Below are positions 8,016 to 13,898 of a stretch of 14,653 bases of DNA, in pieces. Position numbers and translations under genes: made by a program. Under the pieces are notes generated by a model. It was given only the letters and a program-made list of their open reading frames with translations, was not told the DNA's origin and did no database searches. Within the stretch, counting starts at the first letter, position 1; each line of letters starts with the position of its first letter. The DNA comes from an uncultured Prevotella sp. (GTDB lineage Bacteria; Bacteroidota; Bacteroidia; Bacteroidales; Bacteroidaceae): the NCBI GenBank assembly GCA_900770845.1, contig CAAGLS010000120.1:1-14653 (forward strand). Direction: 5' to 3'.

Positions 8016-9587
8016 TTATCTGTCAATGTCGGGAATCACAAAGTCGAGAGCAGCGCCCGTTGCGACAAGGTCGGCTATCTTCTGGCCACGCAGCATCTTG
8101 TCCATGGCGCCAACGAGCGTCAGTCCCATCGGACGGAACTTGAGGCGGTAGGGACTCTTGTCGCCGCGGCTGTCAAGATATACGCCGAACTCTCCGGCAC
8201 CACCCTCAACAGAGAAGAACCACTGGCCCTCGGGCACTTTGATGATGGGCTTCTGCTTGATGTAGAACGGTCCCTCGGGGATGTTGTCGATGAGCTGCTC
8301 GATGATGTTCAGACTCTCGTACATCTCTTTTATATGCACATAGTAGCGATCCATAGAGTCGCCGCCCGTGAGCGTTATCTCGTTCCACTCCACCTTGTCG
8401 TAGAGGTCGTAGGGATGATACTTGCGCACATCGTTGTGCCAACCGGCGGCGCGGCCTGCCGGACCTGTCACAGCATAGTTGATGCAGTCTTCCTCGTTCA
8501 TGGGACCGACACCAACCAAACGCTTGTGGGTGATGACGTTGTCGCCGAACACGTTAAGATATTCTTGAATCATGGGGCGCAAGTATTTGCAGAGCGTCTT
8601 GACATTCTCCACAAAGTGGGGATCGATGTCGTCCTGAACGCCGCCAATGCGGTAGTAGTTCTGAATCAGACGTCCACCTGTGGTCTCCTCCATCACGTTG
8701 AGCACATGCTCGCGATCGCGCATGCCATAGATGAAAGCTGTCAGCGCGCTCAGGTCCTGGGCCACGCACGACGTGAACAACAGGTGATTGTCGATACGCT
8801 GCAGCTCATCCATGATGGTGCGTATATAGTGGATACGGTCGGAAAGCTCTACGCCCATAGCTTCCTCTATCACTCCCACAAGGGCATGACGGTGGTGCAT
8901 GGCGCTCAGATAGTTCATTCGGTCGGTGAAACCGAGGGTCTGGGGATAGGTCATTTGCTCGCAGAGCTTCTCTATGCCACGGTGGATATATCCCAGATGG
9001 GGATAGACGCGCTCTATAAGCTCACCATTGATTTCGGTCTGCAGACGAAGCACGCCGTGGGTGGAAGGATGCTGGGGGCCGATGTTCACCACGTAGGCGT
9101 CGTCGTGGAAAAGTTTGTGGTGGGTTCCGTGGAGCTCACCATTCTCATCGAGGTTCCACTCCATGGTCTCGTCAACCTCCACGTCGTCTTCCAACGTGTA
9201 CATGTTCTTCTCGGAGCTCATGTCGTAGTCCTTGCGGAACGGATAACCCACGAAATCGTTGCGGAGGAAGAGACGGCGCATGTCGGGATGGCCAAGGAAC
9301 TTGATTCCGAAGAAGTCGTACACCTCGCGCTCAAGCAGATTGGCATCGGCCCAGAGCCTCACGACTGAGGGAACGACATCGTCCTGCCCTACTCTCTTTG
9401 CCAGCTGCCTCACAGAGCAGCGCGCGTGGCTTTGGGTGTTCTCCAAGATGTAGATACATCCCAAGCCCTCCTCGCCAAAGTCTTCACCGACAATCGTTAC
9501 AAGGTAGTCAAAATGTTTCTCATTCTTGAGTTTCGCCATCTCTGCGGCAAAACTGTCAAATCCGAATTCTTTATTTTCCAGTTTCAT
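8016..9587 (-). CDS. nuoCD: Fused NADH-quinone oxidoreductase subunits C and D
   Basis: One 523-residue polypeptide combines NuoC and NuoD of the peripheral arm. The N-terminal NuoC part (about 1-121) carries EREVYDFFGIKFLGHPDMRR (86-105) and ends at RKDY (118-121). A charged linker (about 122-165) leads into NuoD, which begins with NIGPQHPSTHG (168-178) and continues with GYIHRGIEKLCE (199-210) and TDRMNYLSAM. By comparison with Thermus Nqo4, His177 and Tyr226 are the expected quinone-headgroup residues; the usual Asp before that tyrosine is Asn here. E. coli also has a C-D fusion (about 600 residues), but its NuoC part is longer. The start codon lies 17 bases inside the end of nuoB. Confidence 0.96.
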   Translation of the reverse strand: MKLENKEFGFDSFAAEMAKLKNEKHFDYLVTIVGEDFGEEGLGCIYILENTQSHARCSVRQLAKRVGQDDVVPSVVRLWADANLLEREVYDFFGIKFLGHPDMRRLFLRNDFVGYPFRKDYDMSSEKNMYTLEDDVEVDETMEWNLDENGELHGTHHKLFHDDAYVVNIGPQHPSTHGVLRLQTEINGELIERVYPHLGYIHRGIEKLCEQMTYPQTLGFTDRMNYLSAMHHRHALVGVIEEAMGVELSDRIHYIRTIMDELQRIDNHLLFTSCVAQDLSALTAFIYGMRDREHVLNVMEETTGGRLIQNYYRIGGVQDDIDPHFVENVKTLCKYLRPMIQEYLNVFGDNVITHKRLVGVGPMNEEDCINYAVTGPAGRAAGWHNDVRKYHPYDLYDKVEWNEITLTGGDSMDRYYVHIKEMYESLNIIEQLIDNIPEGPFYIKQKPIIKVPEGQWFFSVEGGAGEFGVYLDSRGDKSPYRLKFRPMGLTLVGAMDKMLRGQKIADLVATGAALDFVIPDIDR

Positions 9588-10467
9588 TGTTCTCTACCTT
9601 ATTCTGATTAGTTGACTCACCTTTGACCTGGGCCTTGGGCGTTTCCTTTTTTTTCAATTCATCGAGCTGCTGGCCCAACTTCTCCACCTGCTCCTTTGTC
9701 GGAGCCTTGTCTACAACGATGGTCTCCTTCTTGGGAGCTGCGGCCTGGACTGCAGGCTTGGCGACAGGTTTGGCCACGGGCTTATGGGCCGCGCTCCATG
9801 CCTCTTCGCGCTCTTCCCTAATCTCATCGTTGCTGATGCCGAGCTTCTCCTCGAATATCAACGACTCGTTGCTGCGGCCCAGCTCGCGCTCCTCGCTGTT
9901 CTGCTTGTGGTTGACACCACCAAAGAACTTCTCGATTTTCACCTTGCGCTGGAGCTGCATCATACCATAGAGGATGGCCTCTGGGCGTGGCGGACATCCA
10001 GGGATGTAAACGTCAACAGGGATGATCTCGTCGATGCCGCGCATCACATGGTAGCTGTCCTTGAAAGGTCCGCCGGAAATGGCGCATCCTCCAACGGCGA
10101 CCACATACTTGGGCTCAGCCATCTCGTCGTAAAGGCGCTTCAGGGCAGGAGCCATCTTGTGGGTGATGGTGCCGGCACACATGATGAGGTCGGCCTGACG
10201 GGGGGAGTTGCGGGTCACCTCGAAGCCAAAGCGCGAGAAGTCGTAACGGGCGCAACCCACGGCCATAAACTCGATGCCACAGCACGACGTGGCGAAGGTG
10301 AGCGACCAGAGCGAGTTGCTTCTACCCCAGTTGATCAACTGGTCAAGATTGCCCAAGACGAGGTTGACACCACCGTCGTTAAGGTCGTTGGCCATTTTCT
10401 CCAAGGTCTCGTTGTCTTTCCACTCGCCATAGGGAAAGGCCTTGATTTTTGGTTTTCTCACTTCCAT
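9571..10467 (-). CDS. nuoB: NADH-quinone oxidoreductase subunit B with long C-terminal tail
   Basis: Peripheral-arm subunit holding cluster N2, the last iron-sulfur centre before quinone. The cluster ligands are Cys62 and Cys63 (FATSCCGIEFMA), Cys128 (VGGCAISGG) and Cys158 (IPGCPPRPEA). The conserved domain ends near residue 180. The protein then continues to residue 298 with a charged, low-complexity tail: a Glu-rich part (EEKLGISNDEIREEREEA), a KPVA-repeat and Ala/Pro-rich part, then Lys/Glu/Asn-rich sequence. Typical NuoB proteins have about 160-220 residues, so the tail is unusual. The gene overlaps nuoA by 10 bases and nuoCD by 17. No frameshift is needed to explain the tail, which stays in frame to its TAA. 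Confidence 0.95.
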   Translation of the reverse strand: MEVRKPKIKAFPYGEWKDNETLEKMANDLNDGGVNLVLGNLDQLINWGRSNSLWSLTFATSCCGIEFMAVGCARYDFSRFGFEVTRNSPRQADLIMCAGTITHKMAPALKRLYDEMAEPKYVVAVGGCAISGGPFKDSYHVMRGIDEIIPVDVYIPGCPPRPEAILYGMMQLQRKVKIEKFFGGVNHKQNSEERELGRSNESLIFEEKLGISNDEIREEREEAWSAAHKPVAKPVAKPAVQAAAPKKETIVVDKAPTKEQVEKLGQQLDELKKKETPKAQVKGESTNQNKVENNETGK

Positions 10468-10808
10468 TCAAGCGCTCCTTTCCGCCAGGCGTATGCCAAG
10501 CCCAAAACTAAAACCAAGAGGAAGAATCCAATGGTCAGCAACCCCAAGGGGCCAATCTGCTTGACCACAACAGCCCAGGGATAGAGAAACACTGTCTCGA
10601 TGTCGAACATCAGGAAAAGGATTGCGAAGAGGTAATAGCCGATGTGGCTGGGCAGCCACGACGACCCTCGTGTGGGAATGCCACACTCGAAAGGCTCTCC
10701 TTTTACCGGATTGTAGGAACGCGGCCCCAATAGCTTGGCAATGACGAAGGCGCCAGCAACAAGCACAAGGGCCGTGATGAAGACGGTAACTAAAAAAGTG
10801 AAATACAT
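10458..10808 (-). CDS. nuoA: NADH-quinone oxidoreductase subunit A
   Basis: Small membrane subunit of complex I (116 residues, three membrane segments) next to NuoH and NuoJ; its first loop takes part in the quinone-site conformational switch. Family motifs are visible: FECGIPTRGSSW in the TM1-TM2 loop, with the conserved cysteine of the E-C-G motif, and FLMFDIETVFLYPWAVV in TM2. It is the first gene of the operon. The ATG at 10808 is preceded by an A/T-rich stretch and a ~120-base leader from the predicted promoter at 10936-10943. The nuoA end overlaps the nuoB start by 10 bases, consistent with coupled translation. Confidence 0.96.
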   Translation of the reverse strand: MYFTFLVTVFITALVLVAGAFVIAKLLGPRSYNPVKGEPFECGIPTRGSSWLPSHIGYYLFAILFLMFDIETVFLYPWAVVVKQIGPLGLLTIGFFLLVLVLGLAYAWRKGALEWK

Positions 10809-10935
10809 AAACTTATAACGTTATTAAAATTTTCCTCTGCATATCAGCTTAAGCGGCTCGCGCAGGGTCATTTCGCTGCCTCAGGTTGATCGGACCTTTA
10901 AAAAGAGGCTGAGACGACGTATGCACTTGCGTCGG
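10809..10935 (-). other. nuo operon leader with bipartite hairpin
   Basis: This non-coding stretch lies between the predicted promoter and nuoA. On either strand it can fold into a two-part stem: GCCTC with GAGGC (10878-10882 and 10905-10909) and, directly inside, AGGT with ACCT (10883-10886 and 10894-10897), with a 7-base A/T-rich bulge on one side. No known riboswitch was recognised. Confidence 0.4.
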
Positions 10936-10943
10936 CAAAGTTA
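10936..10943 (-). promoter_or_regulatory. Likely -7 element of the nuo operon promoter
   Basis: TAACTTTG on the minus strand matches the Bacteroidota -7 consensus TAnnTTTG exactly. No clear TTTG is seen 19-21 bases further upstream; that stretch (about 10963-10970) is only T/G-mixed. A start near 10929 would leave a leader of about 120 bases before nuoA. Confidence 0.55.
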
Positions 10944-11009
10944 ATAATTATTTCGATAATAACACGCCTTTTCACTAAAAATCTTCTGCTTTTGCAGCAT
11001 TTTCTTAAA

Positions 11010-11061
11010 TATCCCTTTTGCAATATCCAGTTTACAAAACAATATTTCCACAAAAGGGATA
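11010..11061. repeat. 11-bp perfect inverted repeat
   Basis: TATCCCTTTTG at 11010-11020 is matched by its exact complement CAAAAGGGATA at 11051-11061, with a 30-base A/T-rich spacer that holds a further AATAT/ATATT pair. It is about 70-120 bases upstream of the nuo -7 element, so it could be an operator or the relic of an inserted element. It has no T tract on either side and is not a standard terminator. Confidence 0.6.
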
Positions 11062-11170
11062 CAAACAGCCACTTTTTTGTGTCCAAAAAGTACGGTGCGC
11101 ACATCAGGCGTGCCACAAAAACACAAGCCTCCATCTTCGGCCTTTGCCCAGCTCCCAACAATCAAGAGAT

Positions 11171-11210
11171 AGGGGGCCTCTGCAGTGAACAAGCAGCGAG
11201 GCCTGCCCCT
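11171..11210. repeat. Imperfect GC-rich hairpin
   Basis: GGCCTC (11175-11180) pairs with GAGGCC (11198-11203). The stem extends inward as TGC/GCA across a 2-base bulge, and outward as AGGG/CCCT across a short bulge. No T tract follows on either strand. Function unknown. Confidence 0.4.
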
Positions 11211-11246
11211 CTGAGGCAAAAGTCATGTAAACCAGACAAACATCCG

Positions 11247-11400
11247 ACAATCCGACATTCGTCAGACCATCGTCCGACGTCTGACAGACCATCATCCGTC
11301 GTTCGACAGACCGCCCTCCGACATTCGACAAACCATCGTCCGACGTTCGAAGGACCATCGTCCGACATTCGACAAACCGCCCTCCGACACACAACAGACC
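11247..11400. repeat. 22-bp tandem repeat, seven units
   Basis: Seven consecutive 22-base units run from 11247 (starts at 11247, 11269, 11291, 11313, 11335, 11357, 11379), each ending in ACC. The first and the flanking sequence are more degenerate, and a partial eighth unit starts at 11401. The consensus is four variable bases (ATCG or GCCC types), then TCCGAC, then about RTTCGACARACC. The 18-base core TCCGACATTCGACAAACC is identical at 11317-11334 and 11361-11378. A unit length not divisible by three, and its position between a terminator and a promoter, argue against coding. There are no unique spacers, so it is not a CRISPR array. Confidence 0.85.
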
Positions 11401-11433
11401 GCCCTCCAAGAAGCAATTCTTTTTTGTTGTGTT

Positions 11434-11453
11434 CGTCAGACTACAGTCTGACG
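11434..11453. repeat. Perfect 20-bp inverted repeat
   Basis: CGTCAGACTACAGTCTGACG is a perfect palindrome around a 2-base centre (9-base arms). It is followed by seven C residues (11454-11460) and preceded by a T/G-rich stretch. Its GTCAGAC arm also occurs at 11261-11267 in the first tandem unit, with GTCTGAC at 11279-11285. No terminator-like T tract follows. Confidence 0.7.
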
Positions 11454-11498
11454 CCCCCCCTGCCCTCCCAGCCTACGATGGCAAGGCAACGACCCAAC

Positions 11499-11549
11499 AA
11501 AAAAAGCATCCCTACGATTGCAGCGGAAAGTCTGCAAACGTAGGGATGC
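11499..11549 (-). terminator. Rho-independent terminator of pyk
   Basis: On the minus strand a long stem forms between 11506-11516 and 11539-11549 (11 perfect pairs, GCATCCCTACG). It continues after one mismatch with six more pairs (TTGCAG/CTGCAA) around an 8-base loop. Seven T residues follow (11505 to 11499). It lies about 80 bases past the pyk stop. Confidence 0.92.
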
Positions 11550-11627
11550 CGGTACGGCTACAAGCTCGCAGCAGTGCCTGTTGGAGACTCCTGGGACGAT
11601 TTCCACCCAACAGTCAAAGTTTCCTCA

Positions 11628-13076
11628 CTACATGCGCTGATGCTTGGGAAGCTTGAATGTGGAGCTCTTGTCGAATATATCACTTACACGACTGATTTCC
11701 AAAAAGTTGGTTCCGCCGCCTTCACCAAAACTTCCACTCAGATAGGCGATGTTGTCGTCAAGATTGATGTAGCCTTTCTGGCGCAGCATACGCAAAGCGG
11801 CGGTGAAGAGGAACTGCTGGTCGACGTGTTCTTTCTGATAAATCGGAATGATGCCATAGGAGAGGTTGAGCCAGCGCTGGGTCTTCTCCTTGTAGCAGAT
11901 GGCCAACACAGGCGTGGGGCCACGGAAAGCGGCGATGTCGCGTGCCGTCTGTCCTGTCTCTGAGTCGGTGATGATTCCCGCCACGCGCATTCTGCGGGTA
12001 GAGTCGATGGCAGCATGAGCCAAGAACTCGCGCAGCGTGCAATTCTCGCTCATGGGCAAATCCAGTTCGCCCACTTTCCTGCGGTCGTTCTCAGCCTGTT
12101 CGGCAATGCGCGACATGGTCTGCACGGCCTCCAAGGGGTATTTGCCCGATGCGGTCTCCCCGCTGAGCATGATGGCGTCGGTTCCGGAGAAGATGGCGGT
12201 GGCGATGTCGGTCACCTCGGCACGTGTGGGACGAGGATTCTCTATCATGGTGTGGAGCATCTGGGTGGCAACAATGACAGGCTTCTTCTTGGCGATGCAC
12301 TTCCGTATAATCATGCTCTGTATGCCGGGGATCTTCTCCACAGGAACCTCGATGCCCAAGTCGCCACGGGCCACCATGATGCCGTAGGAGGCATCGATGA
12401 TTTCGTCGATATTGTCCACCCCCTCTTGGTTCTCTATCTTCGAGATGATTTTAATGTCGCTGTGGTGGGCGTCCAATATCTCCTGCACGGCGTGCACATC
12501 GGCGGCATTGCGCACGAAGCTGTGGGCGATGAAGTCTATGTTCTGCTCTATGGCGAAGAGGATGTTGTTGCGGTCCTTCTCCGTGAGGGCAGGCAGGTCG
12601 ATATGCTCGCCTGGCACGTTCACACTCTTGTGCGACCCCAATTTGCCGTCGTTCTGCACGCGCGCAATGAGCATGGGTCCCTCATTGGTCATCACCTTCA
12701 TGCTCAAGGCTCCATCGTCGAAGAGAATGTCATCGCCCTCGTGCACGTCTTTGGTGATGTCGGGATACGAAACATTTACAATGTCGTGGGTAGTCTCCAT
12801 GTTGGGCCGTCCAAAGATCTTCACCACGTCGCCCGTCTTGTAAGGAATGTCTTGGGCAACTCCCGTGGTACGCACCTCCGGGCCCTTGGTGTCGATGAGG
12901 ATACCGATATGGGGCGAGACCGCCCTGACGTTGTTGATGATTTGCATCATGCCCTCGCGGGTGGCATGGGCAGTGTTCATTCTCACTACATTCATTCCAG
13001 CGAAGAAGAGTTTGCGCAGGAACTCCTCGCTACAGCGACGGTCGCTGATGGAACACACTATCTTTGTCTGTTTCAT
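11628..13076 (-). CDS. pyk: Pyruvate kinase
   Basis: Glycolytic enzyme that transfers phosphate from phosphoenolpyruvate to ADP, giving pyruvate and ATP; cytosolic. The 482 residues cover the barrel, the inserted B domain and the C-terminal domain. Motifs are TKIVCSIS (4-11), GMNVVRMNTAHA (27-38), DTKGPEVRT (62-70), the catalytic-lysine segment ISKIEN (211-216, Lys213), MVARGDLGIE (234-243), ATQMLHTMIENPRPTRAEVTD (270-290) and GTDAIMLSGETASGKYP. The N-terminal motif reads RMNTAHA instead of the usual RLNFSHG, which I associate with Bacteroidota enzymes. The gene is monocistronic, with its own promoter element and a strong terminator, and is divergent from the HU gene. Start ATG at 13076. Confidence 0.97.
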   Translation of the reverse strand: MKQTKIVCSISDRRCSEEFLRKLFFAGMNVVRMNTAHATREGMMQIINNVRAVSPHIGILIDTKGPEVRTTGVAQDIPYKTGDVVKIFGRPNMETTHDIVNVSYPDITKDVHEGDDILFDDGALSMKVMTNEGPMLIARVQNDGKLGSHKSVNVPGEHIDLPALTEKDRNNILFAIEQNIDFIAHSFVRNAADVHAVQEILDAHHSDIKIISKIENQEGVDNIDEIIDASYGIMVARGDLGIEVPVEKIPGIQSMIIRKCIAKKKPVIVATQMLHTMIENPRPTRAEVTDIATAIFSGTDAIMLSGETASGKYPLEAVQTMSRIAEQAENDRRKVGELDLPMSENCTLREFLAHAAIDSTRRMRVAGIITDSETGQTARDIAAFRGPTPVLAICYKEKTQRWLNLSYGIIPIYQKEHVDQQFLFTAALRMLRQKGYINLDDNIAYLSGSFGEGGGTNFLEISRVSDIFDKSSTFKLPKHQRM

Positions 13077-13098
13077 AATTCGTTCTGTTTGTTTTCTG

Positions 13099-13106
13099 CA
13101 AAGATA
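13099..13106 (-). promoter_or_regulatory. Likely -7 element of the pyk promoter
   Basis: TATCTTTG on the minus strand matches TAnnTTTG. No clear -33 TTTG is present 19-21 bases upstream (about 13126-13130). The predicted leader is very short, about 15 bases before the pyk ATG. Confidence 0.55.
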
Positions 13107-13265
13107 GGAAAAAAATGACGATTAGCGTGTATGAAGCCCATTATTTTTATCTTTCAAATGTTTGGGACTGGTTAATATAATTATGGTATAACTGTTTTAT
13201 TGGGTTCATAATCAAGTGTGTGGAGCATTTATTTAGGCAAAAAGGGGTAAAAAAATGGCTAAAGA

Positions 13266-13297
13266 TTTTCATATCAGCCAAAAAAGCAGTATATTTG
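13266..13297 (+). promoter_or_regulatory. Bacteroidota-type promoter of the HU gene
   Basis: TATATTTG (13290-13297) is an exact TAnnTTTG -7 match. A T-rich TTTTC (13266-13270) lies about 20 bases upstream in the -33 position, weaker than the TTTG consensus. The predicted start near 13304 leaves a leader of about 48 A-rich bases before the HU ATG. Confidence 0.65.
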
Positions 13298-13352
13298 CAC
13301 ACCCAAAAGAAGAAAGGAAATCAACAACATAATATATCAATAGCAAGCCATT

Positions 13353-13655
13353 ATGACGAAAGCTGATATTATCAAGGAAATATCTGAAGCGACGGGGCTG
13401 CAGAAGAAAGAGGTTGCAGCCGTAATAGAATGTTTTATGAGCTCTATCAAGACCAGTCTTCTGGAGCGTAACGAGGCTGTCTACCTCCGTGGTTTTGGCA
13501 CATTCGGCATCAAGCACCGCGCCGCCAAGACTGCGCGCAACATTGCCCAGAACACCACCATCACGATCGACGCCCACAATCTTCCTGCTTTCAAGCCCGC
13601 CAAGAGCTTCATCGAGAGCATGAAAGAGGGCAAGAAGGAAGAAGAGGAGGCTTGA
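13353..13655 (+). CDS. HU/IHF-family DNA-binding protein
   Basis: Small dimeric nucleoid protein that binds and bends DNA. The 100 residues include the helical dimer body (about 1-45), the RGFGTF turn (46-51), the DNA-gripping beta arm (about 52-75) and the NLPAFKPAKSF element (76-86), followed by an acidic/lysine tail (EGKKEEEEA). In classic HU and IHF the arm tip reads RNPxTG, with a proline that wedges between base pairs; here it reads RNIAQN (62-67), with Ile64 in the proline position. I associate this change with HU paralogues of Bacteroidota. The gene is divergent from pyk and followed after 57 bases by the 29-codon gene, with no terminator between, so the two are probably co-transcribed. 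Confidence 0.92.
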   Translation: MTKADIIKEISEATGLQKKEVAAVIECFMSSIKTSLLERNEAVYLRGFGTFGIKHRAAKTARNIAQNTTITIDAHNLPAFKPAKSFIESMKEGKKEEEEA

Positions 13656-13712
13656 GAAGATCTCTAAATTAGACTATTTCAGATTACAATAAACTTTTTA
13701 AATCAACAAATT

Positions 13713-13802
13713 ATGCCAAACGGTAAAAAGAAGAAAGGCCACAAGATGGCTACGCATAAGCGTAAGAAGAGATTACGTAAGAATAGACATAAGAGCAAGT
13801 AA
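13713..13802 (+). CDS. 29-aa basic protein, bS22/mS38 (AURKAIP1/COX24)-like
   Basis: A 29-codon gene (ATG 13713, TAA 13800-13802). Of 29 residues, 15 are Lys or Arg and three His, with no acidic residue. The core HKMATHKRKKRLRKNRHK resembles, by eye, the C-terminal KM-x-H-K-x-RK-x-RK-x-R pattern of the AURKAIP1/COX24 family: mitochondrial mS38 and actinobacterial bS22, both small-subunit ribosomal proteins. I recall near-identical short proteins ahead of RNase G genes in other Bacteroidota. A role as an rRNA-binding small-subunit protein is inference. It follows the HU gene by 57 bases and is followed by a terminator-like hairpin and the RNase gene. An A-rich stretch precedes the start. It is easily missed because of its size. 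Confidence 0.8.
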   Translation: MPNGKKKKGHKMATHKRKKRLRKNRHKSK

Positions 13803-13820
13803 GGCTTGATGGCTATTCGG

Positions 13821-13850
13821 AAAGGGGTGTGCGAATTGCATGCCCCTTTT
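13821..13850 (+). terminator. Terminator-like hairpin between the 29-aa gene and the RNase gene
   Basis: AAAGGGG (13821-13827) pairs with CCCCTTT (13843-13849). The stem continues inward through TGTGC/GCATG with two wobble pairs, loop GAATT. The T tract is short (TTTT, partly in the stem) and then ATGC, so it may end most transcripts from the HU promoter or act as an attenuator for the RNase gene. Confidence 0.65.
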
Positions 13851-13859
13851 ATGCAAAGC

Positions 13860-13873
13860 GCAGCGGAAGCTGC
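13860..13873 (+). other. Small GNRA-loop hairpin in the RNase leader
   Basis: GCAGC (13860-13864) and GCTGC (13869-13873) form a perfect 5-bp stem closed by a GGAA tetraloop, 26 bases before the RNase start codon. It could be a structural or regulatory element of the 5' leader; this is inference from the fold alone. Confidence 0.4.
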
Positions 13874-13898
13874 TTAGTTACAACAAAACAATCAGATA

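Noticed and set aside
6806..9368. Long plus-strand open frames (6806-7960 and 7998-9368) opposite nuoH and nuoCD
   Set aside because: They are antisense to well-identified genes. Their translations are rich in His, Gln and Val without recognisable domains, and they have no promoter or operon logic of their own.
9571..9930. Frameshift or read-through as the cause of the long NuoB tail
   Set aside because: The frame is continuous from the conserved domain to a TAA, and the operon spacing (17-base overlap with nuoCD) is consistent with a real gene end.
11247..11400. Tandem repeat considered as a CRISPR array
   Set aside because: The 22-base units abut one another with no unique spacers, and no cas gene is nearby.
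11408..11425. AAGAA/TTCTT pairing before a T6 run as a plus-strand terminator
   Set aside because: The stem is only five A/T-rich pairs, and no plus-strand gene ends upstream.
10898..11543. Several open frames of 84-183 codons in the nuoA-pyk spacer
   Set aside because: Three different frames on both strands are open because the 22-bp repeat lacks stop codons; the unit length is not a multiple of three, and the frames cross inverted repeats and a terminator.
12015..13118. 367-codon plus-strand frame opposite pyk
   Set aside because: It is antisense to a full-length pyruvate kinase with all motifs, and runs through the pyk promoter.
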